Positions 17,449 to 25,543 of a stretch of 64,000 nucleotides of DNA are shown here, piece after piece. Both the position numbers and the translations under genes were made by a program. The stretch covers positions 1 through 64,000 of the forward strand of contig CADFMD010000005.1 of the NCBI GenBank assembly GCA_902835305.1, in the 5' to 3' direction. This DNA comes from Coriobacteriaceae bacterium (GTDB lineage Bacteria; Actinomycetota; Coriobacteriia; Coriobacteriales; Coriobacteriaceae). Position 1 is the first letter of the stretch, and each line of letters begins with the position of its first letter. The notes beneath the pieces are model-generated. The model searched no databases. It saw nothing but the letters and a program-made list of their open reading frames with translations, and had not been told where the DNA came from.

Positions 17449-18924
17449 ATGGGTGCGCTCTACCTTGGTGTCGATGTGGGCACGTCATCGGTGAAGCTCA
17501 CGTGCATTGATGAAGGCGGAAAAGTTGTCGCGACTGCGAGCGAGGCTTACGAGTGCTCTGAGCCTCATCCCGGTTGGCGGGAGATCAATCCCGAGACATG
17601 GTGGATCGCCATTTGCTCTGCATGCTCCCTGCTTGGAGAGAAAGTTGACCTGTCTCTAATAAAAGGCGTTGGTGCTACCGGGCAGATGCACACGACGGTC
17701 TTGATCGATGCCGATGGGGTGCCAACGTGTCCCGCCATAATGTGGAACGACCAGCGCACGATTGACGCTGTCTTTACCGAGAAACAGTGGGCTCTGTCTG
17801 CGGGCTATCCTAGGGTCGCCAGCTTTCTTTCGACTGGGGTTCCGGCGATTAACCTTGCATGGATAGCTAAGAATAATCCTGAGGGCCTTTCAAAGAGCGA
17901 AGTGTTTCTTTCGGTTTCAGATTGGATTGCTCTCAAGTTTGGCGGGCGTGCTGGTACGGACTATTGCGGGGCTTCGACAACAGGGCTCTACGATAACGAG
18001 AGGCAAGCTTGGATCGGTGAGGTCTGCGAGCATTTTGGAATCCCCGAGTCGTTGCTTCCCGTTGTCGAGCCTTCTGATGCCGTAATTGGGGCCGTGGTTG
18101 AGAGAGCTTCAAGCGAGACGGGAATTCCCGCAGGTGCCATGATCGTGAGGGGAACGGGCGACAATCCCGCGGCAGCGATCTGCACGGGATGCCTTTTGGA
18201 GGGCGTCCCCACCATCTCACTTGGAACAAGCGGCGTGCTGATGTATTCATCTGAGGGAGTTGACCTTCCGGCTGTTGGCAAGCCCGTGTTGTTCAAGTGG
18301 GGAAATACCCTTAAGACCCAAATTCAGCTGAGTATCAGATCGTGCGGCGGTGCCAAGGAATGGTGGTACGGGCAGATTCTAAGCAGTGAGTCCTACGATT
18401 TGGAGGACAAGGCCGTCGAGGACCCCTTCTACGACATGAGGGATCTCATGTTCTACCCCCATCTATCGGGAGAAAAAGTCCTGCACGGTTGCCCGTCGGT
18501 ACGCGGTGCCTTTCTGGGGCTTGATCTTGACACGACTCGTTCCGAGCTCGAAAGGGCTCTGATGGAGGGCACGGCGTATGCCTTAAGGGAGCTCAAGGAG
18601 TCCGTGGACCATTCGGAAGAGTGGCGCAGCATCAGGCTCGTTGGAGGAGGGGCCAAGAACGATTTTTGGGCGCAAACGCTCTCCAACGTGTTGGGGGTCG
18701 ATATGGTGCGGATGGAATCCTCCGGTGCCGGTCAGGGCGCGGCGCTGCTGGCTCTCTCGGCTTCTTGCGGCCAAGACTTGACGGCGGTTGCCGCAGGGGT
18801 CTGCAGAAAACTCGATTCCATTGAAAAAAACGACAGGGCCCATGAGCTCTACGACGCGCGTTTTAGCAGGTATATGCGTATATTCGAGGCACTCCAAATT
18901 ATCTATGAGCTAAATAGCGCGTAG
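17449..18924 (+). CDS. FGGY-family carbohydrate kinase, xylulokinase-like
   Basis: ATP-dependent sugar kinase of about 491 residues. The N-terminal FGGY domain opens with 'LYLGVDVGTSSVKL' (phosphate loop 1). It continues with 'TGQMHTTVLID' and 'PAIMWNDQRT', in the position of the xylulokinase MHG and WNDxR motifs. The C-terminal domain has 'SLGTSGVLMYSS' and the adenosine-binding 'RLVGGGAKNDFWAQ'. I prefer ATG 17449, preceded by GATGAGG; ATG 17434 is in frame but poorly spaced from any RBS. Following the aldolase gene by 30 bp, it would make a phosphorylated ketose that the aldolase can split. Specificity is open. Confidence 0.9.
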   Translation: MGALYLGVDVGTSSVKLTCIDEGGKVVATASEAYECSEPHPGWREINPETWWIAICSACSLLGEKVDLSLIKGVGATGQMHTTVLIDADGVPTCPAIMWNDQRTIDAVFTEKQWALSAGYPRVASFLSTGVPAINLAWIAKNNPEGLSKSEVFLSVSDWIALKFGGRAGTDYCGASTTGLYDNERQAWIGEVCEHFGIPESLLPVVEPSDAVIGAVVERASSETGIPAGAMIVRGTGDNPAAAICTGCLLEGVPTISLGTSGVLMYSSEGVDLPAVGKPVLFKWGNTLKTQIQLSIRSCGGAKEWWYGQILSSESYDLEDKAVEDPFYDMRDLMFYPHLSGEKVLHGCPSVRGAFLGLDLDTTRSELERALMEGTAYALRELKESVDHSEEWRSIRLVGGGAKNDFWAQTLSNVLGVDMVRMESSGAGQGAALLALSASCGQDLTAVAAGVCRKLDSIEKNDRAHELYDARFSRYMRIFEALQIIYELNSA

Positions 18925-19107
18925 CCGTTTGTCTTGTAAAATCTACCGTTCACCGAAAGGAATGCGAGAAGGCAACTCGAAGAGCGGTCCCTTTGTAAGA
19001 TATAGACAACCGTAGACAACCATGAGCGTATATGGCCGATTGAAAAGGAGGAGGGGGCGCTCAGGTAGAACGATAGAAGTAACGAACATTAACTAAGGAG
19101 AATGAAA

Positions 19108-19653
19108 ATGGGAGCAGTAAACGATTTCCTTATCTTCCTTGCGGAGGGCTTTACCGGCCTGTTTAATGCGGCTGGTGATCAGTTTGCCTCGTTTATTACG
19201 GGCATGATCCCCATGCTGATCTGCCTGATCCTTACGATCAAGGCAGTCATCCAGCTGATCGGCGAGGAGCGTGTCTATGGGTTCATGAAGAAGTGCACCA
19301 AGTATGCAGTTCTCCGCTATACCCTCATCCCGTTCCTTTGCACTTTCTTCCTCTGCAATCCGATGGCATACACCTTTGGTGTGTTTGTCGAGGAGGACTA
19401 CAAGCCCGCATTCTACGATGCGGTCGTGTCCATGATGCACCCCATCGTTGGTCTTTTCCCGCACGCTAACTCTTCCGAGCTCTTTGTTTGGCTTGGTATC
19501 TCGGCCGGCTACGAGGCACTGGGAAAGAACTCCTCCGAGCTTGCTATCCGCTTCCTCATTGTTGGTCTAATCGTCTGCCTGATCAAGGGCATTGTCACCG
19601 AGAAGCTGTACCTCATCATGAAGAAGCGCAACGAAGCTAAGCTTGCCGCCTAG
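19108..19653 (+). CDS. srlA: PTS glucitol/sorbitol-type EIIC component
   Basis: Membrane subunit of a glucitol-family phosphotransferase system, 181 residues with several hydrophobic helices (for example 'FITGMIPMLICLILTIKAVIQLI'). The 'RYTLIPFLCTFFLCNPMAYTFG' segment is characteristic of SrlA/GutA, and the length matches. AAGGAG at 19095-19100 is seven bases from ATG 19108; ATG 19102 is too close. About 180 bp separate it from the kinase gene. That gap contains two TAGAC half-sites (19002-19016) which might bind the GntR regulator. It works with the EIIBC and EIIA proteins encoded next. Confidence 0.9.
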   Translation: MGAVNDFLIFLAEGFTGLFNAAGDQFASFITGMIPMLICLILTIKAVIQLIGEERVYGFMKKCTKYAVLRYTLIPFLCTFFLCNPMAYTFGVFVEEDYKPAFYDAVVSMMHPIVGLFPHANSSELFVWLGISAGYEALGKNSSELAIRFLIVGLIVCLIKGIVTEKLYLIMKKRNEAKLAA

Positions 19654-19682
19654 TAGTTCAGCGCAAAAGGAGAGTCTAAATC

Positions 19683-20702
19683 ATGAGTGAATTCAAAAGC
19701 GTAAAGGCGTCCCACGGCGGCAACGGTTGGGGCGGTCCCCTCATCATTACCCCCACGGCCGAGAAGCCTTATGTTCTGAGCGTGACCCTGGGTGGCATCA
19801 GCCCGGTCGCCCTTCGCATTGCGGAGCTTACCGGCGCCGAGGCGCACGACCAGTTTAAGGACCCGATCGAGACCGATCAGGCATGCGCCGTTGTCATCGA
19901 CTGCGCCGGCGTGGCTCGCTGCGGCACCTATCCCAAGATGGGCCTTAAGACGCTGAACATCAAGCCCGGTTCTCCGTCTGGTCCTCTGGCCCAGTTCATC
20001 ACCGAGGATCTCTTTGCATCTGACGTCAATCCCGATTGCATCGTCCTTGCCGATGCGGCCGATGTTCCCGCTGAGCCGGTAAAGGCCGAGAAGGCACACG
20101 AGGAGACGACGAAGGAAAACGTCCACGCCAAGATCGCTGAGGGACGTGCCGAGCTCGCATCCAAGGAGTCTAACGGCTTCATGGACGTTGTCTCCAAGAT
20201 CGGCACCGGTGTCGGCCGCGTTATCAGCATCATCTACCAGGCTGCGCGCGATACCGTGAACGATGTTATCCGCAACATCATCCCCTTCATGGCGTTCGTC
20301 TCGGTTCTGATCGGCATCATCAACTATACCGGCTTCGCAAATGTTCTCGCTGGCGTCCTTACGCCTCTCGCGGGCTCGCTGCCCGGCATGCTGGCGATCG
20401 ACATGTTCTGCTCGATTCCGTTCCTCTCGCCGTTGATCTGCCCGGGCGCAATCATCGCCTCCGTGCTTTCCGTCCTCGTTGGCAACCAGATCGCCAACGG
20501 CACGATTCCTGCCAACTTTGCCCTTCCCGGCTTCTTTGCTGTCAATTGCCAGGTTGGTTCCGATTTTGCCCCCGTTGGCATGACCCTCATGGAGGCAAAG
20601 CCCGAGACGATCGAGATCGGTTACCCTGCGTTCCTGTTTGGTAAGCTGATCACTACCCCGATCCAGATTGTTCTTGCCTACGTACTGTCCTTCGGCCTGT
20701 AA
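19683..20702 (+). CDS. srlE: PTS glucitol/sorbitol-type EIIBC component
   Basis: Fused IIB and second IIC half of the glucitol PTS, 339 residues. The N-terminal IIB domain (about 1-125) has 'GGNGWGGPLIITP' and the phosphorylated cysteine in 'DCAGVARCGTYPKMG'. A charged linker follows (about 128-165). The membrane part has 'NIIPFMAFVSVLIGIINYTG' and 'IPFLSPLICPGAIIASVLSVLVGNQIANG', both highly typical of SrlE/GutE. It phosphorylates the incoming polyol or sugar during transport. It lies 29 bp after EIIC, with an AAAGGAG ribosome-binding site. Confidence 0.93.
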   Translation: MSEFKSVKASHGGNGWGGPLIITPTAEKPYVLSVTLGGISPVALRIAELTGAEAHDQFKDPIETDQACAVVIDCAGVARCGTYPKMGLKTLNIKPGSPSGPLAQFITEDLFASDVNPDCIVLADAADVPAEPVKAEKAHEETTKENVHAKIAEGRAELASKESNGFMDVVSKIGTGVGRVISIIYQAARDTVNDVIRNIIPFMAFVSVLIGIINYTGFANVLAGVLTPLAGSLPGMLAIDMFCSIPFLSPLICPGAIIASVLSVLVGNQIANGTIPANFALPGFFAVNCQVGSDFAPVGMTLMEAKPETIEIGYPAFLFGKLITTPIQIVLAYVLSFGL

Positions 20703-20732
20703 ACTGAATGCTTTGAGAGGGAAAGGCCTGCT

Positions 20733-21116
20733 ATGCTCAACGCGCTCATTACAATAGCCTTCTTTATCCTTGTGTGGCTTGCTGGGACATTTACCCAGTA
20801 TCGCTATTGGAGGAAGGTTCGCATCCTTATCCATGAGCACGCTCGTGATCATGAGGGATACTTGGGCACGGGTATGTGCAAGGTTAGCTTTAGCCGAAAA
20901 GCGTTTGTGATGATTCTGACGGATCATGACGGCGTGATTACCGGTTGCTATGAGCTCAAGGGCCTCTCCCTCAAACCGGAGTTTTCGGAGATGGGCGAGA
21001 TGCTGGGGCTGAATATCGAAACGGCTCTGGACCATTTGGCCAACGAAAGCTATCACGATGCTTTTGCCCAGGCTATTCGTGTTATTGACAGGTCGATGAC
21101 TGCGTCTGCAGCGTAA
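20733..21116 (+). CDS. gutM: GutM-type glucitol operon protein
   Basis: A 127-residue protein of the GutM (SrlM) family, named as the glucitol operon activator in enteric bacteria. It starts with one hydrophobic segment (LITIAFFILVWLAGTF), then 'QYRYWRKVRI' and a cytoplasmic domain with 'GYLGTGMCKVSFSRKAFVMILTDHDGVITGCYEL', matching the family layout. Placement between EIIBC and EIIA is unusual but consistent with a function tied to this PTS. Whether it is a DNA-binding activator here or a membrane PTS accessory is uncertain, since no HTH is visible. Confidence 0.85.
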   Translation: MLNALITIAFFILVWLAGTFTQYRYWRKVRILIHEHARDHEGYLGTGMCKVSFSRKAFVMILTDHDGVITGCYELKGLSLKPEFSEMGEMLGLNIETALDHLANESYHDAFAQAIRVIDRSMTASAA

Positions 21117-21135
21117 CTAAGATAGGAGAAATCAA

Positions 21136-21489
21136 ATGTACAAGGTTACGGTCACTGAGATTGGCTCGTTTGTTGAGGAACTTCTCAACGAGAAGATGGT
21201 GGTCTTGTTTGGCCCGACTGCTCCTGCGGAGTTGCGTGACATTTGCGTCGTTCACGATGGGGTCCCCACGGAGAATAGCGTGCTCGTCGAGGGCGGCACT
21301 ATCTCTATCGGCGACCAGGTCTACACGATTAAGGAGTTTGGTGAGGCCGCAAATGAGAACATGGGAGGACTCGGTCATCTGACCATTGCGTTCGATGGTG
21401 AGCGAGAGCTGCTTCCCGGAACTGTTCTCGTGGCGCCCAGCACGCTTCCCAAACTGGAGGCCGGCATTGAGATCAGCTTTAATAGCTAA
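21136..21489 (+). CDS. srlB: PTS glucitol/sorbitol-type EIIA component
   Basis: Cytoplasmic EIIA protein that carries phosphate from HPr to the IIB domain, 117 residues, close to SrlB length. Landmarks are 'ELRDICVVHDG', 'GDQVYTIKEFGEAANENMGGLGHLTIAFDG', whose GGLGHLT holds the likely phosphorylated histidine, and 'LPGTVLVAP'. TAGGAGA precedes ATG 21136. With EIIC and EIIBC it completes the permease. It is followed after 48 bp by the triosephosphate isomerase gene. Confidence 0.93.
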   Translation: MYKVTVTEIGSFVEELLNEKMVVLFGPTAPAELRDICVVHDGVPTENSVLVEGGTISIGDQVYTIKEFGEAANENMGGLGHLTIAFDGERELLPGTVLVAPSTLPKLEAGIEISFNS

Positions 21490-21537
21490 CTCGCTCGGTT
21501 TGGCAGGCCATGTATTAGTCGGAAAGGACGTGTTCCC

Positions 21538-22212
21538 TTGAAACGTTCCGATTTAAAACTGCCACTTTTTACGGTCAGTCCTAAGACCTATCTGCTTGGC
21601 GACGATTCGATCGCAGCGGCCCACCTTACGGATGAGATTGCAAAAGGGCGAAATCATTCGATTTTCTGGACCGCCCCCGTTCCTGAGCTCTGCGCGGTTG
21701 CAAAGGATCTGAAATTTGCAATTCCAACGGCGCAGCACGCCGATCTCATCGGCGATGGAAAGGGAATGGGACTGACGCCTCTTGAGTCGCTTAAGAGCGC
21801 GGGAGTTCGAGCTGTCTTTCTTAATCACACGGCACACCCCCTGGCCGTTGACAAGCTGGCGGCAACGATTGATCGCGCTCGTGAGCTTGAGATTCTAACC
21901 ATTGTTGCGGCCGATAGTGTCACCGAATCCAAGGCGGTTGCAGCAATGAACCCGGATGTGATTCTTTGCGAGCCGAGCAGCCTGGTGGGTACGGGTCATA
22001 CAAGCGGTGATGATTACATCGCAGAGACCATTGCCGCCGTTCGGTCCATTAATCCCGACATCGTTATCATGGAGGGGGCGGGAATCAGGTGTGGAGACGA
22101 TGTTCGTCGCCTGATCGGGCTTGGCGCGCAGGGTACCGGCATTTCGAGCGCCCTGGCGATTACGGATGACAGGACGGCGTTGCTTACAGAGCTGTTTGAC
22201 GCGCTGGACTAA
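21538..22212 (+). CDS. Triosephosphate isomerase-family protein, archaeal-like
   Basis: A 224-residue TIM-barrel protein, shorter than the usual 250-residue bacterial TpiA and closer to archaeal enzymes. Active-site lysine is in 'VSPKTY' (about 15), the electrophilic histidine in 'FLNHTAHP' (about 96) and the catalytic glutamate in 'CEPSSLVGTG' (about 142). 'MEGAGIRCGDDVRRLIGLGAQGTGISSAL' is the phosphate-binding end. All three catalytic residues are present, so activity is expected. The start is TTG 21538 after GGAAAGGA. As the last gene of the operon it should convert aldolase-derived DHAP to glyceraldehyde-3-phosphate. A related four-carbon sugar-phosphate isomerase role is also possible. 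Confidence 0.87.
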   Translation: MKRSDLKLPLFTVSPKTYLLGDDSIAAAHLTDEIAKGRNHSIFWTAPVPELCAVAKDLKFAIPTAQHADLIGDGKGMGLTPLESLKSAGVRAVFLNHTAHPLAVDKLAATIDRARELEILTIVAADSVTESKAVAAMNPDVILCEPSSLVGTGHTSGDDYIAETIAAVRSINPDIVIMEGAGIRCGDDVRRLIGLGAQGTGISSALAITDDRTALLTELFDALD

Positions 22213-22223
22213 ATCCGCTTACT

Positions 22224-22257
22224 AAGAAGGCGAACCCACGGGTTCGCCTTCTTGCGT
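22224..22257. terminator. Bidirectional terminator between polyol operon and its regulator
   Basis: AAGAAGGCGAACCC (22224-22237) pairs with GGGTTCGCCTTCTT (22240-22253). It serves both convergent units. Confidence 0.85.
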
Positions 22258-22299
22258 TTTGGAATCTTGTTGGGAGCAACGCTGTCGCGCCCAAGAGGT

Positions 22300-23058
22300 T
22301 TAATGGCGGCGCTGAAAAACGGTGCCAAGTTGAAATCTGCTGGATTTAAGCCACACGCGCGCATATTCAATTGCGGAGTCATTGTCCAGGTAGACTGTTT
22401 GAAGCTGCTGAAGAAGTGGGGATTGCGTAGAGAGACCGAGCGCATTCGCGCGTTGGGTGTCTGCGAGCTTTGCCACAAAGGAGGTCTTCGAGTATTCGAT
22501 CTGGTGGCCAGAGAGCCGCTCGATAATCGCAAAAAGGCCCTCGTTGACAAAGTCGGCCGTCTCTATGCCTGGGACAAGCGCCATGTTGATGTTATTCTCG
22601 ATAAACATGACGGGCTCGCCCTCAACGCTGCGTACGCGCTCAAGATGGAGATAATTGGAGCCTTCGGCAATGCCGAGGTGCTTGGAGATGTCTTCATCGC
22701 ATTTGCAAACTTTGCAATCGAGAATGCTGGTTTCGAAAGAAAGGCCCTGCTCGCTTAAAGACTCGGAGAAAGAGATAAGGCCTTCAGTAAGGGGGAAAGA
22801 GATGTCTTTGGACTTAACGTAAGTTCCCTTTCCCTGAATTTGCTCAAGTAGACCCTCATCAACAAGCTTTGAAATGGCCTTTTTGATGCTGCCGCGGCTA
22901 ACGCCGAGCGTGCTCATAAGGTCGACCTCCGACGGGATTTTGGATGCCTCTTCCCAAGCTCCCGAGGCGATGTTCTCGCGCAGATATTCGACCACTTGCA
23001 TATAGATGGGGGTGGCACAGTCCTTTTTAATAAATGAGTCGTTGACGCGATTGGTCAC
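22300..23058 (-). CDS. GntR/HutC-family regulator with UTRA domain
   Basis: A 252-residue transcription factor. The N-terminal winged helix reads 'PIYMQVVEYLRENIASGAWEEASKIPSEVDLMSTLGVSRGSIKKAISKLVDEGLL' (about 17-70) followed by 'GKGTYV'. A UTRA effector domain follows (about 95-245), with 'YLHLERVRSVEGEPVMFIENNI'. The start is GTG 23058, five bases after GGAGA. It converges on the polyol operon and is the only local candidate for binding the TAGACGTCTA palindromes. UTRA proteins usually respond to a phosphorylated sugar, so the PTS product or a ketose phosphate is the likely inducer. Confidence 0.92.
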   Translation of the reverse strand: MTNRVNDSFIKKDCATPIYMQVVEYLRENIASGAWEEASKIPSEVDLMSTLGVSRGSIKKAISKLVDEGLLEQIQGKGTYVKSKDISFPLTEGLISFSESLSEQGLSFETSILDCKVCKCDEDISKHLGIAEGSNYLHLERVRSVEGEPVMFIENNINMALVPGIETADFVNEGLFAIIERLSGHQIEYSKTSFVAKLADTQRANALGLSTQSPLLQQLQTVYLDNDSAIEYARVWLKSSRFQLGTVFQRRH

Positions 23059-23277
23059 AGTATCTCCTGATTACTTTGAAGCAAAATTGCCTTTATTTTA
23101 CGTTGTTCTGCAGCGTTAACTTATTGAGATTGTAATTGCAAAGAATAAATTACGTATTTAGTGTGCGGCTTCTGCTGCCTTGGGCGCCTGTTCGAAATCA
23201 GCGACTTTGGCGCGATGCTGTAGGGGATAGAGGCCGTGCGGAGTCTATTCGGCTCAGGATGCGGCATTGCCGTTGTC

Positions 23278-23310
23278 GAAAAAAGCACCAAGGGGCCGTC
23301 CCTCGGTGGT
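23278..23310 (-). terminator. Terminator of the nuclease gene
   Basis: On the minus strand CACCGAGGG pairs with CCCTTGGTG (one G-U) and is followed by CTTTTTTC. The remaining 23059-23277 region, upstream of the GntR gene, shows no gene or clear motif. Confidence 0.6.
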
Positions 23311-23337
23311 GGTTTTGCCTTGGGTTATGGATTGTGG

Positions 23338-24321
23338 TTAGTCCCCGTTGGCTTGGTTTTTGCCGGTGGCGTAGTCAATCTGCACATGCGGCTGCAGGTT
23401 GTAGCAGTACACGTGGAAGCACAGTGTCTTGCCGTGGTCCTCGACCGATTGCGCCTCGAGGCGGACACCGCGGCAGACGAGTTCCTCTTCGTTGTACATG
23501 GGCGTGACGCGGTAGAGCACATGGTTGCCAGTGTCGCGGATGTAGCCGAGGATCTGCTCTTCAAACGGCAGCATGCCCGTTTCGTTGAGATAGCGCGTGC
23601 CGGTGAGGAGATTCTTGCGATTGGCGTTCTCGCCGCAGAGCGACCAGGCGATGAGGTGGCAGCGGTTGTAGAGGCTTTGACCCGGAATAAAGTCGTAGCG
23701 CTGCTGGTGCCAACCGGCAGGATGGATACGTGAGATATCGCCGCGCTTGCCTTTGCCGAGCGATTCGAGTCCCATGCAGGCGAGTGCTTTGCGGGTACGG
23801 CCCAGGCTGTCGAGCTTGGAGAACTTCTTGAAGCAGCCCTCTTCGGTGGCGCGTTCGTATTCATCGAGCGTGAACGACGGTGTGCCGAGCGGGTGCGTGC
23901 CATCAGCGCGAAGGGCGACGTAGGGGTTACCGGCATAGTCGGGAATGCTGGTGAGGTATACGCCGCGCGCGCGGCCGAGATCGGGATTTTCGACCTCGTC
24001 GATGGGGGTGGCGGCGCTGTCGGCGGGGGCGCTATCACCGTTGCCTGCCGCATTCGATTCGGAGCCATCGCCGGCGTCTTGGCCGCCTTCGGAATCCGTG
24101 GAGCTCGCTGTTCCCGATTCGAGCCGGGCGACCAAGTCCGCCTCGTCATCGGTGCGGCTGGGGCTCTCGTTTTGCTTCTCGGCCAGGGCCGCCGCCTGCT
24201 CATCGCTTTGCGGCGACAGCAGCTTGGGCGCCCCGTCGAGCGATCCCGTAAACAGCGCAAATCCCAGCACCACGGCGGTGCCGATGGAAAGTACTTGCTT
24301 GTAGGCGGACTTGCGTGACAT
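23338..24321 (-). CDS. Secreted DNA/RNA non-specific endonuclease
   Basis: A 327-residue exported or membrane-tethered nuclease of the beta-beta-alpha-metal (EndA/NucA-like) superfamily. The N-terminus has a signal or anchor segment (VLSIGTAVVLGFALFTG). A 75-residue acidic Ser/Asp/Glu-rich linker follows, then the catalytic domain (about 200-320). The active site is seen in 'LYNRCHLIAWSLCGENANRKNLLTGTRYLN', where the catalytic His follows NRC. The usual DRGH is thus NRCH, as in an actinobacterial/Gram-positive NRSH subgroup. The start ATG 24321 is followed by a plausible signal. Roles could be nutrient scavenging or DNA uptake. No competence genes are nearby. Confidence 0.85.
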   Translation of the reverse strand: MSRKSAYKQVLSIGTAVVLGFALFTGSLDGAPKLLSPQSDEQAAALAEKQNESPSRTDDEADLVARLESGTASSTDSEGGQDAGDGSESNAAGNGDSAPADSAATPIDEVENPDLGRARGVYLTSIPDYAGNPYVALRADGTHPLGTPSFTLDEYERATEEGCFKKFSKLDSLGRTRKALACMGLESLGKGKRGDISRIHPAGWHQQRYDFIPGQSLYNRCHLIAWSLCGENANRKNLLTGTRYLNETGMLPFEEQILGYIRDTGNHVLYRVTPMYNEEELVCRGVRLEAQSVEDHGKTLCFHVYCYNLQPHVQIDYATGKNQANGD

Positions 24322-24380
24322 GGGGGCTCCTGGGTAATCGGTTGCGAATCTACCAGTCTAGCAGGAGACGCCGCAGACCG

Positions 24381-24430
24381 TTTTCCCAGATAAAACCTGC
24401 CAAAATAAACCTGTCCCTTTTTGGTGGGTT
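24381..24430 (+). repeat. 50-bp hairpin repeat, copy A
   Basis: Begins TTTTCCCAGATAAAACCTGC and ends TTTTTGGTGGGTT. The inner arms AACCTGCC(A)4 and T4GGTGGGTT pair with two G-U wobbles. It lies between the nuclease and the frameshifted HAD gene. Confidence 0.9.
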
Positions 24431-24460
24431 ATTGATTCATGTAACAAAAGCCCAATATGC

Positions 24461-24475
24461 TATATACGTTATATA
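24461..24475 (+). promoter_or_regulatory. Candidate operator/promoter before the first HAD copy
   Basis: TATATACGTTATATA, a near-palindrome 56 bp before the start codon. The identical 15-mer precedes the second HAD copy at 28354, and the sequence around it is conserved between the two copies. Confidence 0.5.
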
Positions 24476-24530
24476 CAAGTTGGAAAGCGTGGTAGAGTGG
24501 CGGCAATACAAGCCGGCGAAGGGGGCCGAT

Positions 24531-25180
24531 ATGATCAAGGCTGTCATTTTTGACATGGACGGCACGCTGGTCGATACCGAGCGTTTGGACATGAGGGCAT
24601 GGAAGGTGGGCGCTGCCGAGCTGGGGATTGCGATTGACAATGCGCTGGTCCATCAGTTTATCGGTCGCTCGATGCCCGATGTCAGGGACATCCTTGAGGA
24701 GCATTACGGCAGCCGCGAAATCGTCGAGACGGTCGAAGCTCGCTACAGGAATGCTCTCGACGAGATGGTCAAGACCGATCTGGAGCTTAAGGCCGGCGCT
24801 GCCGAGTGCCTGGACGAGCTGCTGGCGCGGGCTATCACGTGGGTCTTGCGACGTCGTCGCGCCGCGTTGCGGCCGAGCGCAACCTTAAGACGGTCGGCCT
24901 CTTTGACAAGTTTGAAACGGTGACCTGCAACGAGGATACCCTGAACGGCAAGCCCGATCCCGAGATCTACCTGCTCGCCTGCGAGCGCGCGGGCTTTGCT
25001 CCCGAGGAACGTGCCGTGGTCGAGGACTCACGCAACGGCTGCGTCTCTGGCATCGCGGCCGGCTGCCATGTCTTTGCTGTGCCTGATATCTTGCCGCTGC
25101 CGCAGGACGTGGTAGATGACTGCGAGGCCGTGCTCGATACGCTGTTCGATCTGACGGCGGCGGTCAGGGCCGTGCGCTAA
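24531..25180 (+). pseudogene. Frameshifted HAD-family hydrolase (first copy)
   Basis: Paralogue of the intact gene at 28424-29074. The first frame encodes MIKAVIFDMDGTLVDTERLD with motif I and the cap. The rest is encoded in another frame from about 24828, continuing 'GYHVGLATSSRRVAAERNLK' to the stop at 25180. Comparison with the intact copy (CTGGCTGCGGGCT against CTGGCGCGGGCT) places a single missing T after base 24826. Without correction the product ends early with a scrambled tail. No slippery heptamer is evident, so a true mutation or a sequencing error is more likely than programmed shifting. It lies between repeats A and B. Confidence 0.85.
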
Positions 25181-25219
25181 AGGTATGCGCCGAGGCTGAT
25201 GACGGTGGCTTCGGTGTGG
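25177..25219 (+). pseudogene. Remnant of the lacI 3' end carried with the HAD duplication
   Basis: After the frameshifted HAD stop, about 43 bases (GCTAAAGGTATGCGCCGAGG...) match the sequence at 29070-29112 with only three or four differences. At the second locus this stretch is the 3' end of the convergent lacI gene. The duplication therefore copied a fragment of lacI coding sequence. Confidence 0.75.
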
Positions 25220-25230
25220 CCTCGCTTGCG

Positions 25231-25280
25231 TTTTCCCAGATAAAACCTGCCAAAATAAACCCGTCCTCTTTTGGCGGGTT
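25231..25280 (+). repeat. 50-bp hairpin repeat, copy B
   Basis: Same orientation as copy A and identical for its first 30 bases. It ends CCGTCCTCTTTTGGCGGGTT. With A it brackets the frameshifted HAD copy as a direct repeat. Confidence 0.9.
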
Positions 25281-25350
25281 GGCGGGGTAATGCCCGCCGC
25301 AACTTATGGCACGGTTGGGATGTGTACGCTTTAAAGAGCGGAGCACATGG

Positions 25351-25540
25351 TTAGAGAGATGCGCTCGTCTCTCTAAACGTCTCTCTAAAGAGAAAGTCGG
25401 TTAGAGAGATGGCCTTAGATAATCTAGCAGTGAATTTGATACATCTCTCTAAATAACTCTCTAAAATTAGGCGCTTATCTCTCTAAAGTTAGAGAGATAT
25501 ACTAAACTCTAGAGAGATAAATCTATTGTTTTAGAGAGAC
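25351..25540. promoter_or_regulatory. Array of ten TTAGAGAGA sites before the ATP-binding regulator
   Basis: The motif TTAGAGAGAT or its reverse complement occurs at 25351, 25368, 25380, 25401, 25444, 25456 (degenerate), 25478, 25489, 25509 (CTAGAGAGAT) and 25531. The sites at 25478 and 25489 form a tight palindrome. The last one (25531-25540) overlaps the ribosome-binding region of the next gene. It is best read as a multi-site autoregulatory operator. The gene-free stretch 25181-25543 otherwise contains only the lacI remnant and repeat B. Confidence 0.75.
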
Positions 25541-25543
25541 GGA

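Noticed and set aside
23236..23733. Plus-strand frame opposite the nuclease 3' end
   Set aside because: It overlaps the conserved catalytic region of the nuclease and has no RBS.
24820..24835. Programmed frameshift in the first HAD copy
   Set aside because: No slippery heptamer or downstream stimulator is evident, and the intact paralogue shows a simple one-base deletion.
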